Source of the DNA: Methyloceanibacter caenitepidi
GTDB taxonomy: Bacteria; Pseudomonadota; Alphaproteobacteria; Rhizobiales; Methyloligellaceae
Direction of reading: 5' to 3'
Assembly: GCF_000828475.1 (NCBI RefSeq)
Contig: NZ_AP014648.1
Span: 2,615,400-2,679,399, forward strand
DNA length: 64,000 bases
The notes below the pieces were generated by a model, which worked only from the letters and a program-made list of their open reading frames with translations, did no database searches and was not told where the DNA came from. This document shows positions 56,291 through 64,000 of the stretch, one piece after another (positions within the stretch are counted from its first letter, which is position 1; each line of letters starts with the position of its first letter). Position numbers and translations under genes: made by a program.

Positions 56291-57097
56291 ATGGCGTATA
56301 CCCGACTGATCGCGCTCGCGAGCGCTCTGCTTGTTCTGGCCACTGCCCCGGCGCTCGCCGCGCGCTGCGGCAACAATGCTTCCGGTTTCGAAAGCTGGAA
56401 GCGCTCTTTTGCACAGGAAGCCAAGGCCAACGGCATCGGCCAGCGCGGAATCAATGCGCTGATGGGCACCCAATACGCCTACGGCACCATCAAGGCCGAC
56501 CGCGGCCAGCACAGCTTCAAGCTCTCGCTGGACCAGTTCATGAAGAAGCGCGGCGCCTCCGCCATCGCCTCGCAAGGCAAGCGCTACAAGGCGTCGAACG
56601 CGGCCCTCTTCAATGCGATCGAACGCCAATATGGCGTTCCGCCCGGACCGTTGCTCGCGATCTGGGGCATGGAGACGGGCTTTGGCCGCTATATGGGCCG
56701 GCAGAACACGCTCTCGGCCGTCGCCACCCTCGCCTACGACTGCCGGCGTCCCCAGTTTTTCACGCCGCATCTCTACGCCGCCCTGCAGCTTATCGACCGC
56801 GGCGCCTTGAGCCCGAGCCAGGTCGGCGCCATGCATGGCGAGGTGGGCCACACCCAGTTCCTGCCGCGCAACGTCCTGCTCTACGGCGTCGACGGCAGCG
56901 GTGACGGGCGTGTCGATCTCAACAACAAGGCCGACGCACTGGCCTCGACCGCCAACTTCCTGCGCGGTCACGGTTGGCGCCCCGGTGCCGGTTATCAGCC
57001 CGGCCAGCCAAACTATCGAGCCATCCAGGGCTGGAACGCGGCAGGCGTCTATCAGCAAACGATTGCGATTGTCGGCGCCCAGATCGATGGCCGCTAA
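56291..57097 (+). CDS. lytic murein transglycosylase (MltB-like)
   Basis: 268 residues from ATG 56291 with GGAAGG upstream. Signal peptide LIALASALLVLATAPALAA (cut near Ala23-Ala24). The catalytic glutamate is Glu128 in LLAIWGMETGFGRYMGRQN, followed by QFFTPHLYAALQLIDRG and GEVGHTQFLPRNVLLYGVD. It cuts glycan strands to 1,6-anhydro ends in the periplasm. TAA overlaps the next ATG by one base. Confidence 0.92.
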   Translation: MAYTRLIALASALLVLATAPALAARCGNNASGFESWKRSFAQEAKANGIGQRGINALMGTQYAYGTIKADRGQHSFKLSLDQFMKKRGASAIASQGKRYKASNAALFNAIERQYGVPPGPLLAIWGMETGFGRYMGRQNTLSAVATLAYDCRRPQFFTPHLYAALQLIDRGALSPSQVGAMHGEVGHTQFLPRNVLLYGVDGSGDGRVDLNNKADALASTANFLRGHGWRPGAGYQPGQPNYRAIQGWNAAGVYQQTIAIVGAQIDGR

Positions 57098-57693
57098 TGG
57101 CCCGGAAGACGACCTCCAAATCCCGGAGTAGCACGTCGACTCGCCGGCGCCCAACGCGGATGACGCGGCAAACGCTCATCAACCAGTTGGGGCGGGCCAT
57201 CGCCCTGCTGCTCGTGCTGGGGCTGGTGCTGCTGCTCAACCGCTATTGCGGGATGGAGACCGAAGAGATCGGTCCGGGCGCGAAGCTCGTTGCCGTCGAC
57301 GGCGACTCGCTGCGGGCCGGCAGCGGTGAGGAATACCGCATCTTCGCCATCGACGCGCCGGAGCTCCACCAGACCTGCACCGACGCCAACGGCAAGGAGT
57401 GGGACTGCGGCCGCGCCGCGAAAACCGAACTCGCCAAACTCATCAAGCGCGGCGACGTGTCGTGCGTCGAGAAGGCGACCGACAAATACGGCCGCAACGT
57501 CGCCCAGTGCCGGGCCAAGGGCGTGCCGGATATCGGCGAGACCATGGTGCGGGAAGGCTACGCGATCGATCTCGGCCGGCAGACGGGCTACGCCTACGCC
57601 GGCGCCGAAAGCGAGGCCCGCGCGGCCGGCAAAGGCATCTGGGCCGGAACCTTCCAGCGCCCCGGCGAATGGCGCGAGCAAAACCCGCGTTAA
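57097..57693 (+). CDS. membrane-anchored thermonuclease (SNase) family protein
   Basis: 198 residues. A basic N-terminus, a membrane segment (LGRAIALLLVLGLVLLLN, about 30-48), then the SNase domain: DGDSLRAGSGEEYRIFAIDA, APELHQTC, CVEKATDKYGRNVAQCRAKG and YAIDLGRQTGYAYAGAESEA. Catalytic Arg/Glu positions are plausible (EEYRIFAIDAPE; ATDKYGRNV). It would face the periplasm. Coupled to the transglycosylase by a TAATG junction. Confidence 0.88.
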   Translation: MARKTTSKSRSSTSTRRRPTRMTRQTLINQLGRAIALLLVLGLVLLLNRYCGMETEEIGPGAKLVAVDGDSLRAGSGEEYRIFAIDAPELHQTCTDANGKEWDCGRAAKTELAKLIKRGDVSCVEKATDKYGRNVAQCRAKGVPDIGETMVREGYAIDLGRQTGYAYAGAESEARAAGKGIWAGTFQRPGEWREQNPR

Positions 57694-58075
57694 GATTGAA
57701 CGCGCCAGCACGGCGGCAGCACTGCGGCCACCACTGTCATCGATTTCACGACCGAAGTTGCCTTCCGGTCGGCGCGCGACGAGCTTCGTCGCAGCGCAAG
57801 AGCGCCAGTGTTCGGTCTTTCGCCACCCGCGTGAAGCCGTAGAACGTGTTCACCGAAGGCAGTCTCCACGCCCTCGCCGTTGCTCAGGGGCGGCGCCAGC
57901 CCCGCATAATCGCGCGCTCGAAGAGTGCGCCGCATTACACGCTCGGTAACGCGCCATCGCCGAAATGTGACAGGGTTTGAGGCGAGTCTCGTCTCAAGCG
58001 CTGGTAGCGTTCTCGCGCGCACCAGACCAACGAGGTGCGCTAGGAAGAAACCCCAACGAAACCTGGAGTGCAAAC
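57694..58075. other. intergenic region upstream of bufA
   Basis: 382 bp with no supported gene. GTGAC (about 57967) and CGTCT (about 57990) form only a weak candidate for an ECF-type promoter before bufA. Confidence 0.4.
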
Positions 58076-58333
58076 ATGAAGCTGAATGGAAAATCCGGCG
58101 CAGCGATCGCCGGAGCAGCAGCCGTATTGGTGCTTACCGCTACGGCTCCGTTGACGCCTGCCGCTGCCGCCGCCGACGTTCAATGCTTCGGGCTCAATTC
58201 CTGTAAGGGCCAGGGCCAATGCAAAACGTCAGCGAATTCGTGCAAAGGCCAGAATAGCTGCAAGGGCAAAGGCTTTATCATGATGGACAAAGCCAGCTGC
58301 CTGTCCCAGGGCGGAAGCTTGAGCCTCGGCTAA
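58076..58333 (+). CDS. bufA: BufA-type bufferin precursor (DUF2282, copper-binding RiPP family)
   Basis: 85 residues. Signal peptide with AGAAAVLVLTATAPLTPAAA, then a Cys-rich mature part: VQCFGLNSCKGQGQCKTSAN, SCKGQNSCKGKGF and KASCLSQGG (six cysteines). This is the DUF2282 pattern recently named bufferins; in known cases the MNIO enzyme BufB (DUF692) with BufC (DUF2063) converts cysteines to copper-binding thiooxazoles. GGAG precedes the ATG. No bufB or bufC gene follows here; the next gene is on the other strand, after a terminator. Confidence 0.85.
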   Translation: MKLNGKSGAAIAGAAAVLVLTATAPLTPAAAAADVQCFGLNSCKGQGQCKTSANSCKGQNSCKGKGFIMMDKASCLSQGGSLSLG

Positions 58334-58340
58334 GCCTTCC

Positions 58341-58385
58341 GTGAGCCGAGACTTCTCGACCTCAAGGTCTGGAGTCTCGGCTCAC
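58341..58385 (+). terminator. terminator-like hairpin after bufA
   Basis: Perfect 13-bp arms GTGAGCCGAGACT (58341-58353) and AGTCTCGGCTCAC (58373-58385), followed by TCTATCCTTC, 8 bp past the bufA stop. Confidence 0.8.
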
Positions 58386-58413
58386 TCTATCCTTCAATGT
58401 CCTGCGCGGATAT

Positions 58414-58484
58414 CTACGCGGCCTTGGCGTAGCAGGACTTCAGCTGGTTCATGACCTGAGCCTTGTCGAACTCGGCGCCCATGA
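58414..58484 (-). pseudogene. remnant of a second aminotransferase copy (3' end only)
   Basis: Read on the minus strand the fragment encodes GAEFDKAQVMNQLKSCYAKA then Ala and TAG, against ...KSYYAKAA* at the end of the intact aminotransferase (60611-60681). Over about 71 bp only four substitutions are visible. Upstream similarity ends abruptly at about 58485. There is no start, so it is a truncated duplicate. Confidence 0.85.
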
Positions 58485-58554
58485 CCGGAATGGCGCCAGC
58501 AGAACCCGCGCATCAACTGACCTTTCGTCGCTTGCTCTGATCGAACCTCGGCGC

Positions 58555-60567
58555 CTAAGGCGTAGCGGGCTTTTGTTCCGTGAACGTCCAATATCGGCCG
58601 CTATCGGTCGTCACTGGTGCAAGCCGCGAGCGCTTGTCCGGGCGTTTGCCTTCGAGAATGAGATCGCGCAGATCGCCGAGCACCGTGTCCGAGTCCCCGT
58701 AATAGCCGTGCCCCACGAAGTCGGTCCGAATGGCGCTGGCATCGATCGTGTCGACACCCGGCGCAATGATCACGCCATCGGCCGTGTCGCCCGCGCGCGG
58801 ATAGCCGGCAAAGGTCTTTGAGGCCAGCAGCGCATAGTCGCCTGATGAGGCATACAGCGTCGTCTTGCCCTCCCCTGCCAGGATCTTCGGCGCGATGTCG
58901 CGCTTGAACGTGTCCGCGTCGATATCGGGCGCCGCAAGGATGATCTCGTCGAACTTGTCGCGGATACTCGGGTCTTCCAGCACGAGCTCCTTCAGCGCGC
59001 CGGTCAGGACACGCGTCCCCATGCTGTGGGCGATGAGATAGATGTGCTCCGCGCCGGACTGCGCGACGAAGTCCTTCAGGAAGTTCTTGAAGTCGAGCCG
59101 CGCCCACTCGGCGTTCGTCTCGTCCACCTTGTACGAGGCGTAGCTCGCTTGCGATGGCCAGCTATAGAGCACCGGCGCGCCACCGAAGCCGAGGTCGTAG
59201 GTCATCTGCGCCGTGCGCCGCACGGCATCGACAAAGGCCACGTTGTAGCCATGCACGAAGACGAAGGCGGACTTGCGGTCCGAACTCTTCACGCGGGCCA
59301 CGACGTCTTCGAAGAATTTTTCCTTGTCGACCTCGTCCACCGAAAGCAGGACCACGAACTGTTCCGGGTCGTTGCACCATTCGAGCCGCCAGATCGACGG
59401 GGTTTCGACGACGCCGACCTTGTGTTGGGGCGGGATGCTGACCTCCGCGACGCCGAACGTCAGCGGTCCCCTGTCGCCGCCATAGACGGAGGCCGGATCG
59501 GTCTTGCCGGTGTTCTTGCGATCTGTGGCGTAGAAGACCTTTACCACCGCGTAAGAGGTCTCCTGGCGCAAATAGGCATAGCGATGCTTCTTCTTGCCTT
59601 CGAGCTTGCGGGCGGCGGCAAACGTCTTCTCCGCTTCCTTGGTGCGGCCCGCAGCCATGTAGATCCCAGCCAGCGCCTCCATCGTCGCGATGGACTTTTC
59701 GTTGCGTGCGCCGTACGCGGCTTGCCGGATGGACAGCGCGCGCTTCATCGAGCGCACCGCGTCCTTGTAGCGCTTGGCGCTCTGATAGAGATAGGCAAGC
59801 TGCTCGGCACTATCGGCCACCTCGACGCTGCGCGGGCCGAACGCGGCGACGCGGATCGCGAGAGCCTTCTTCAGCAGCGCCTCGGCCTTGCCGAAATCGC
59901 CCTGCTGCTGGTAGACGAACGCGGCTTCGAGCAGCGCCGGCACCAGTCCCGGCTGATCGGCGCCATATCGTTCCTTGGCCAGCGCCACATAGTGGTCCGC
60001 CAGCCGGGCGGCTTTCGCGTCCTTGCCCTTCGCCTGAAGCTCCTGAATTTCGGCCGGCAGCGCCTCGAGCATGCCGCGCCCAACCGCCTTCGCGCGGATG
60101 GCCTCCACGCGGACGAGAAGCGGCTCGGCGTCCGCAGCCCGGTCCTGCTGCTGGTAGACGCCGGCGAGATTGTTCAGGCTGGTCGCAACGAGCGGATGGT
60201 CTGGCCCGTAGGCCTTCTCGCGGATCGCAAGAGCCTGCTTGAGCAGGGGCTCGGCGTCGGCATAGCGCTGTTGTTGGCTGTAGACCCAGCCGAGCCAGGT
60301 GAGCGCCGTGGCGTATTCGGGACTGTCCTTGCCGGTCTCGGCGCCGGCCTCCGCCACATAGCGCTGCGCCAGGGCCTCTGCCGCGTTCATCTTGGCGCGT
60401 GCCGCAAGCGCGGGAATTTCGCGGCTGATCTCGGAAAAGTCTTCAGGCTCTTCCGCTTGCGCGCGGATGCCTGGAACGAAGAGGAAGGAAAGCGCGATCA
60501 GCGCCACGGCCAAGGGCACGGGCGCTGATCGCAGTGTTCTAACAATCCGGCGGCCTTGCGAAGCCAT
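58555..60567 (-). CDS. secreted TPR protein with C-terminal DUF900 alpha/beta-hydrolase
   Basis: 670 residues. Signal peptide (PLAVALIALSFLFVPGIRAQ, cleavage near AQA-EE). TPR repeats at about 60-330 (YATALTWLGWVYSQQQRYAD, VATSLNNLAGVYQQQDRAAD and further). DUF900 hydrolase at about 345-640: VKVFYATDRKNTGK, FVFVHGYNVAFVDAVRRTAQ, nucleophile Ser in LIAHSMGTRVLTGAL and His in DFVGHGYYGDS. The TPR-DUF900 fusion probably acts in the periplasm; substrate unknown. Flanked by the intact and broken aminotransferase ends. Confidence 0.88.
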   Translation of the reverse strand: MASQGRRIVRTLRSAPVPLAVALIALSFLFVPGIRAQAEEPEDFSEISREIPALAARAKMNAAEALAQRYVAEAGAETGKDSPEYATALTWLGWVYSQQQRYADAEPLLKQALAIREKAYGPDHPLVATSLNNLAGVYQQQDRAADAEPLLVRVEAIRAKAVGRGMLEALPAEIQELQAKGKDAKAARLADHYVALAKERYGADQPGLVPALLEAAFVYQQQGDFGKAEALLKKALAIRVAAFGPRSVEVADSAEQLAYLYQSAKRYKDAVRSMKRALSIRQAAYGARNEKSIATMEALAGIYMAAGRTKEAEKTFAAARKLEGKKKHRYAYLRQETSYAVVKVFYATDRKNTGKTDPASVYGGDRGPLTFGVAEVSIPPQHKVGVVETPSIWRLEWCNDPEQFVVLLSVDEVDKEKFFEDVVARVKSSDRKSAFVFVHGYNVAFVDAVRRTAQMTYDLGFGGAPVLYSWPSQASYASYKVDETNAEWARLDFKNFLKDFVAQSGAEHIYLIAHSMGTRVLTGALKELVLEDPSIRDKFDEIILAAPDIDADTFKRDIAPKILAGEGKTTLYASSGDYALLASKTFAGYPRAGDTADGVIIAPGVDTIDASAIRTDFVGHGYYGDSDTVLGDLRDLILEGKRPDKRSRLAPVTTDSGRYWTFTEQKPATP

Positions 60568-60610
60568 TCAACTCTCCCGACCGGGAAGAGGATCGCCGGG
60601 CTGATCCGTC

Positions 60611-61840
60611 TTACGCGGCCTTCGCGTAGTAGGACTTCAGCTGGTTCATCACCTGAGCCTTGTCGAACTCGGCGCCCATGGCGAGCATGGCGTCGGCGAA
60701 ACGGCTGACGATCTCGGTGATCTGCTCAGGCGAAAGCTGGTTGAGGATACCGATACGGACCTGAACCGGCTCGGACAGGGTCGGCCAGATGCCGAAGCCC
60801 TGCGCGCGTGCGCCCTGGACCAGCTCCTTCTCGCGGCCGGCCAGCTTGCCTGGCAGGTTCAGCACCACAAGGCTCGGCATGTTCGACGTGACCTCGCAGC
60901 CCATGGCCTCGACGGCCTGGCGCAGCGCGGCTTCGTGATACTTGTAGTCCGACGCCTTGCGGGCGCGGCCATAGCCCAGAATGATGCGGAGCGCCTCGTG
61001 GAACGCGGCGATCGCATAACCAGAGTGCGTCTGGTGGTAGACCGGCGCATCGACGTCCTTGCCGTCGATGATGCCCCAGTGCCGTGCATCCAGGATCGGA
61101 TGATGGACATAGGTGCGGCAACCCCGCTTCTTGACCACCTCGATCGCCTTGTCGGTGAAGCTCACCGGCGCGTAGGTCAGCGGCAGGGACAGCACGCCCT
61201 TCTGCGGACAGGAGGCCCAGGCCACGACTCCCGGATAGTCGTCGATATTGAAGTCGCCGACGCCAAGGCTCGAGACGGCATCGACCATGCCCATGACACC
61301 ATGCTTCACGCAGGCATCCGAGAAGCCCTTGAGGTCGTTCACGCGGCCCGAACCCGTTTCCCAGTGCGCCATGAAGGCCCACATCGGCTTGTGCTCGGCG
61401 AGGGCCTTGTCGATGGTCTCGGCGGAAATGGACTGGCCGTGCGGCGTGTCGATGATCGTCACGCTGGCCGGCTTCGGATCGAGCGAGTTCTCGGCGAGCT
61501 CCTCATCGGTGGCGGCCTTCATGCGAATGGTCAGGCCGTCGATGCTGGAAAAGGTGCCGTTGACGAAGGCCACGACCTTGTCACCGGGAAGGATTAGGCT
61601 GTGCATGCAATCGAGACCGTCCCAGCCCGTGCCGGCGACGCCGAAGGTGTAGACATTCTTGGTGCCCCACAGTTCGCGGAGCATCAGCTTCGCCTCCTTC
61701 ATGCCGCGGAGAACGTCCGCCTGCATGTGGTCGGCGACGCCGGTCTTGGCAAACGCCTCGAGCACGCGCGGATCCGTGTTGCCGGGCCCGGGGCCTGCGG
61801 CAAGGGTCTCCGGGATTACGAGCGCTGGAAATACAGTCAT
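60611..61840 (-). CDS. alanine/serine-glyoxylate aminotransferase family protein
   Basis: 409 residues. PLP Lys214 in SCPQKGVLSLPL, Asp187 in GMVDAVSSLGVG, GPGPGNTDPRVLEAF at the N-terminus and AFMAHWETGSGRVN. It belongs to class-V aminotransferases that include serine-glyoxylate aminotransferase (serine cycle) and alanine-glyoxylate aminotransferase. The N-terminus (VIPETLAAGPGPGNTDPRVL) differs from Methylobacterium SgaA, so the exact substrate is unsure. A 3' copy fragment lies at 58414-58484. Confidence 0.87.
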   Translation of the reverse strand: MTVFPALVIPETLAAGPGPGNTDPRVLEAFAKTGVADHMQADVLRGMKEAKLMLRELWGTKNVYTFGVAGTGWDGLDCMHSLILPGDKVVAFVNGTFSSIDGLTIRMKAATDEELAENSLDPKPASVTIIDTPHGQSISAETIDKALAEHKPMWAFMAHWETGSGRVNDLKGFSDACVKHGVMGMVDAVSSLGVGDFNIDDYPGVVAWASCPQKGVLSLPLTYAPVSFTDKAIEVVKKRGCRTYVHHPILDARHWGIIDGKDVDAPVYHQTHSGYAIAAFHEALRIILGYGRARKASDYKYHEAALRQAVEAMGCEVTSNMPSLVVLNLPGKLAGREKELVQGARAQGFGIWPTLSEPVQVRIGILNQLSPEQITEIVSRFADAMLAMGAEFDKAQVMNQLKSYYAKAA

Positions 61841-62003
61841 GGGATTACCCTCTGGAAGCTAACTGACATCGTACGAAAGTATAAGGCACCATCGTCTACC
61901 GGTATGGGAGACGCGGGGCAAGGCCCGGGGCCAAAATTTGGTAGCTCCAACCCTACCAGACGGCCCAGAACGAATCACCCCGCCCACCCTTGATTGAGCG
62001 CGA

Positions 62004-64000
62004 TCAGGCGGCCTGATCGCGCCGGTGGGACAGGACCTGATCGGCCGCTTTGCCCACCAATTCGGCCAAATGATCGTGCCGGGCCTGGAACGTCCCCACG
62101 CCCGCCGTCGCCGACCGCAATTCCACGATCAGGGTCTGGATTTCGGCTTCGGGGATATGGGCTTGGACCACGTCCCAGCCCGGCCAGCCCGGTCGGGCGT
62201 CGAAGCCGAGAATCTGGCCGCGGTGCGAGGAGACGATGGAGTTGACCCGGGGGGTCGCCTCCGACGGCACCGCGATCTCCACGGCCATGATCGGCTCCAA
62301 CAGCACCGGCTGGCACTGCGGCATCCCTTCGGCCATCGCCAGCCGGCCGGCCTGGCGGAACGCCATGTCCGAGCTGTCGACCGAGTGGTAGGAGCCGTCG
62401 ACCAGGCACACCGCCACATCCACCACCTGGAAGCCGAGAGGCCCCGTGTTCAGATAGTCGCGCACGCCATGTTCGACGGACGGGATGTAGTTCTTCGGCA
62501 CCACGCCGCCGGTAATGGTCTCGGAGAAGGTGAACCCGCTCCCGCGCGGTAGCGGCTTGATATCGAGCACCACATCGCCGAACTGGCCGTGGCCGCCCGA
62601 CTGCTTCTTGTGGCGTCCGCGCACCTGTGTCGGCTTGCGGATCGACTCCTTGTAAGGGACCTCCCGCGGATAGGTGGAAGCCGCGGCCCCGTATTTGCGG
62701 ATGAGGCGCTCCAGGGCGACGCGCAAGTGCATCTCCCCCTGCCCCCACAGGATCATCTGGCCCATGTCTTGATCGTGGGCGACGGAGATCGACGGATCCT
62801 CCTCGACGATCTTGGCAAGACCCGTGGTCAGCTTCACCTCGTCCTTCTTCTCCTTGGCGACCAGCGCCAAGCCGAAAACGGGCTCGGGCATCGCGGCCCG
62901 TTCGATCGAGGGGACCGCATTCTTGTCGGTCGACAAGGTGTCACCGGATTGCACGCTCTCGAGCCGCCCGAAGGCGACCGTATCGCCCGGCTTGCCGGGA
63001 CCGCGCTTGACCGGCTCTTGCCCCAAGACGTCGAAGGTGCCGGCGATACGCTCCTCGGCCTCGCCGCCGAAGACCGCGTCCCCGTCAGCGAACGTGCCGG
63101 CGAATATCCGCGCCAGCGACAGCTTGCCCGCATGGGCCGTATGGATGGTCTTCATCACGTACGCGCAGGACGCGGCATCCGCGACGCCCAAACGCGCGGC
63201 CGCGACCTCGACGAACGGCGCCTCGTGGCGAAGGGCCTTGAGAAGCCGGGCAATGCCGTTGCCGTTCTCCGCCGAGCCCAGCAGCACGGGACAGATCACG
63301 CCTTCACGCAGGTCCTCGGCCAAGTCGTCGAAGATCTTGTCGCGCGGCGGCGGCACGTCCTCGAGAAGCTGCTCCATCAGCTCGTCGTCGTAATCGGCAA
63401 GCTGCTCGAGCATCGAGAAGCGCGCCTCCTGCTCCCGGTCGGTGAGAGCGTCGGGGATGTCGACCACCTTGGACGGCGCGTGCTCGCGATAGACGTGGGC
63501 GCGCTCCAGGGCGAGATCGATGAAGCCCGTCACGATGCCGCTCTCCCAGATCGGCACCTGCCGCAGCACCAGCGGCACGGTCGACGCGGGCTGCAGCATC
63601 GGCACGATGTCGCGCACGCGCGTCTCGGCCTTGTCGATCTTGTTCAAGAACAGGAGGTGCGGGATGCCCCGGTCCTCGAGTTGCTTCAGGATGAGCTGCA
63701 AGGCGGGCACCTTCTTCTCGTCCGGCTCGCACACCACGACCGCCGCGTCGCAGGCGCCAAGCACATTGGCGGCATCGGCCTGGAACTCGATCGAGCCCGG
63801 ACAGTCGAGAAATGTGAATGTGTCACCGAGAAATTCGACCGTGGCGGCGTTGAGCTCGACGCTCATGCCGTGATGTCGGGCTTCCTCCGAGGCGTCTCCG
63901 ACCGTGTTGCCGGCGGTCGCCGTACCCTGCCTGTTAATGGCGCCGGTCCGCGCCAGAATGGCTTCTAGAAGTGTTGTCTTACCGCTGAGATAGGGGCCAA
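62004..64000 (-). CDS. elongation factor G-like GTPase (5' end beyond window)
   Basis: At least 665 residues, continuing past the right edge (GPYLSGKTTLLEAIL at the edge is the P-loop). G3 is DCPGS in FLDCPGSIEFQADAANVLGA instead of the EF-G DTPGH, and G4 is LFLNKIDKAETR. Later domains: PREVPYKESIRKPTQVRGRH, KQSGGHGQFGDVVLDIKPLP and GVRDYLNTGPLGFQVVDVAV, as in EF-G domains IV-V. It is a paralogue rather than the main FusA. The loss of the G3 histidine implies altered GTP hydrolysis. C-terminus ends ADQVLSHRRDQAA. Confidence 0.88.
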   Translation of the reverse strand, partial: GPYLSGKTTLLEAILARTGAINRQGTATAGNTVGDASEEARHHGMSVELNAATVEFLGDTFTFLDCPGSIEFQADAANVLGACDAAVVVCEPDEKKVPALQLILKQLEDRGIPHLLFLNKIDKAETRVRDIVPMLQPASTVPLVLRQVPIWESGIVTGFIDLALERAHVYREHAPSKVVDIPDALTDREQEARFSMLEQLADYDDELMEQLLEDVPPPRDKIFDDLAEDLREGVICPVLLGSAENGNGIARLLKALRHEAPFVEVAAARLGVADAASCAYVMKTIHTAHAGKLSLARIFAGTFADGDAVFGGEAEERIAGTFDVLGQEPVKRGPGKPGDTVAFGRLESVQSGDTLSTDKNAVPSIERAAMPEPVFGLALVAKEKKDEVKLTTGLAKIVEEDPSISVAHDQDMGQMILWGQGEMHLRVALERLIRKYGAAASTYPREVPYKESIRKPTQVRGRHKKQSGGHGQFGDVVLDIKPLPRGSGFTFSETITGGVVPKNYIPSVEHGVRDYLNTGPLGFQVVDVAVCLVDGSYHSVDSSDMAFRQAGRLAMAEGMPQCQPVLLEPIMAVEIAVPSEATPRVNSIVSSHRGQILGFDARPGWPGWDVVQAHIPEAEIQTLIVELRSATAGVGTFQARHDHLAELVGKAADQVLSHRRDQAA

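Noticed and set aside
55947-56291. A 114-codon plus-strand frame between the phasin and transglycosylase genes
   Set aside because: It overlaps the 3' end of the phasin gene, is rich in Arg/Pro/Thr without hydrophobic core or family match, and has no ribosome site.
61841-62003. A sigma-70 promoter for the aminotransferase (TATACT on the minus strand near 61880)
   Set aside because: TATACT is present, but no -35 element at suitable distance could be identified.

Overview
This is a high-GC bacterial chromosome segment with no rRNA, tRNA, CRISPR array or insertion sequence that I could see. Gene content points to an alphaproteobacterium of the Hyphomicrobiales: MucR and Lrp regulators, DUF1491, DUF2019, DUF5330, DUF6456 and DUF1214/DUF1254 genes, a phasin, and a complete gene transfer agent (GTA)-type structural cluster. 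A serine/alanine-glyoxylate aminotransferase together with methylmalonyl-CoA mutase and MeaB fits a serine-cycle/ethylmalonyl-CoA type C1 metabolism (for example a Methyloceanibacter- or Hyphomicrobium-like methylotroph), but that lineage call is inference.

Region 1 (1-21,900) is an RcGTA-like head-tail cluster read on the minus strand in the canonical order: small and large terminase, portal, small membrane protein, prohead protease, capsid, head-tail connectors, tail terminator, tail tube, gp10-like protein, tail chaperone, a very short tape measure, DUF2460, DUF2163, NlpC/P60 peptidase, the TIM-barrel tail-tip protein and a DUF2793 protein cut by the window edge. No integrase, replication or lysis gene is present. 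A TTGACA-17-TAGATT promoter with a palindromic spacer precedes it. Unlike the compact RcGTA operon it carries cargo at three points: a 4.2-kb island between protease and capsid (HNH toxin plus DUF2019 partner, CDF transporter, ApeA-like HEPN defence protein), an AT-rich XRE regulator on the opposite strand beside the capsid, and a TerB gene bracketed by terminators. A short hairpin repeat occurs in the 5' leaders of at least five GTA genes and I did not notice it elsewhere in the window.

Region 2 (21,900-43,600) is ordinary chromosome: a secreted protein and a lipoprotein, PBP1A, DUF1214/DUF1254, cell-envelope and signalling genes (PG-binding protein, PAS histidine kinase, PAS_5 protein, MucR, HTH/DUF6456 pair), SufE, MsrB, oligopeptidase B, DUF599, isochorismatase-like hydrolase, Fe/Mn superoxide dismutase, an ABC-F ATPase and a HerA-like ATPase.

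Region 3 (43,700-64,000) holds the mutA-mutB-meaB operon, pyroglutamyl peptidase translationally coupled to a Tat-exported beta-helix protein, divergent Lrp and ELM1-like genes, thioredoxin reductase, an OPT transporter, a phasin, a lytic transglycosylase/nuclease pair, an orphan bufferin-type metallophore gene, a TPR-DUF900 hydrolase, the glyoxylate aminotransferase and an EF-G-like GTPase cut by the window end. About 2 kb from the intact aminotransferase lies a 71-bp remnant of a second copy of its 3' end, which records a past duplication and deletion.
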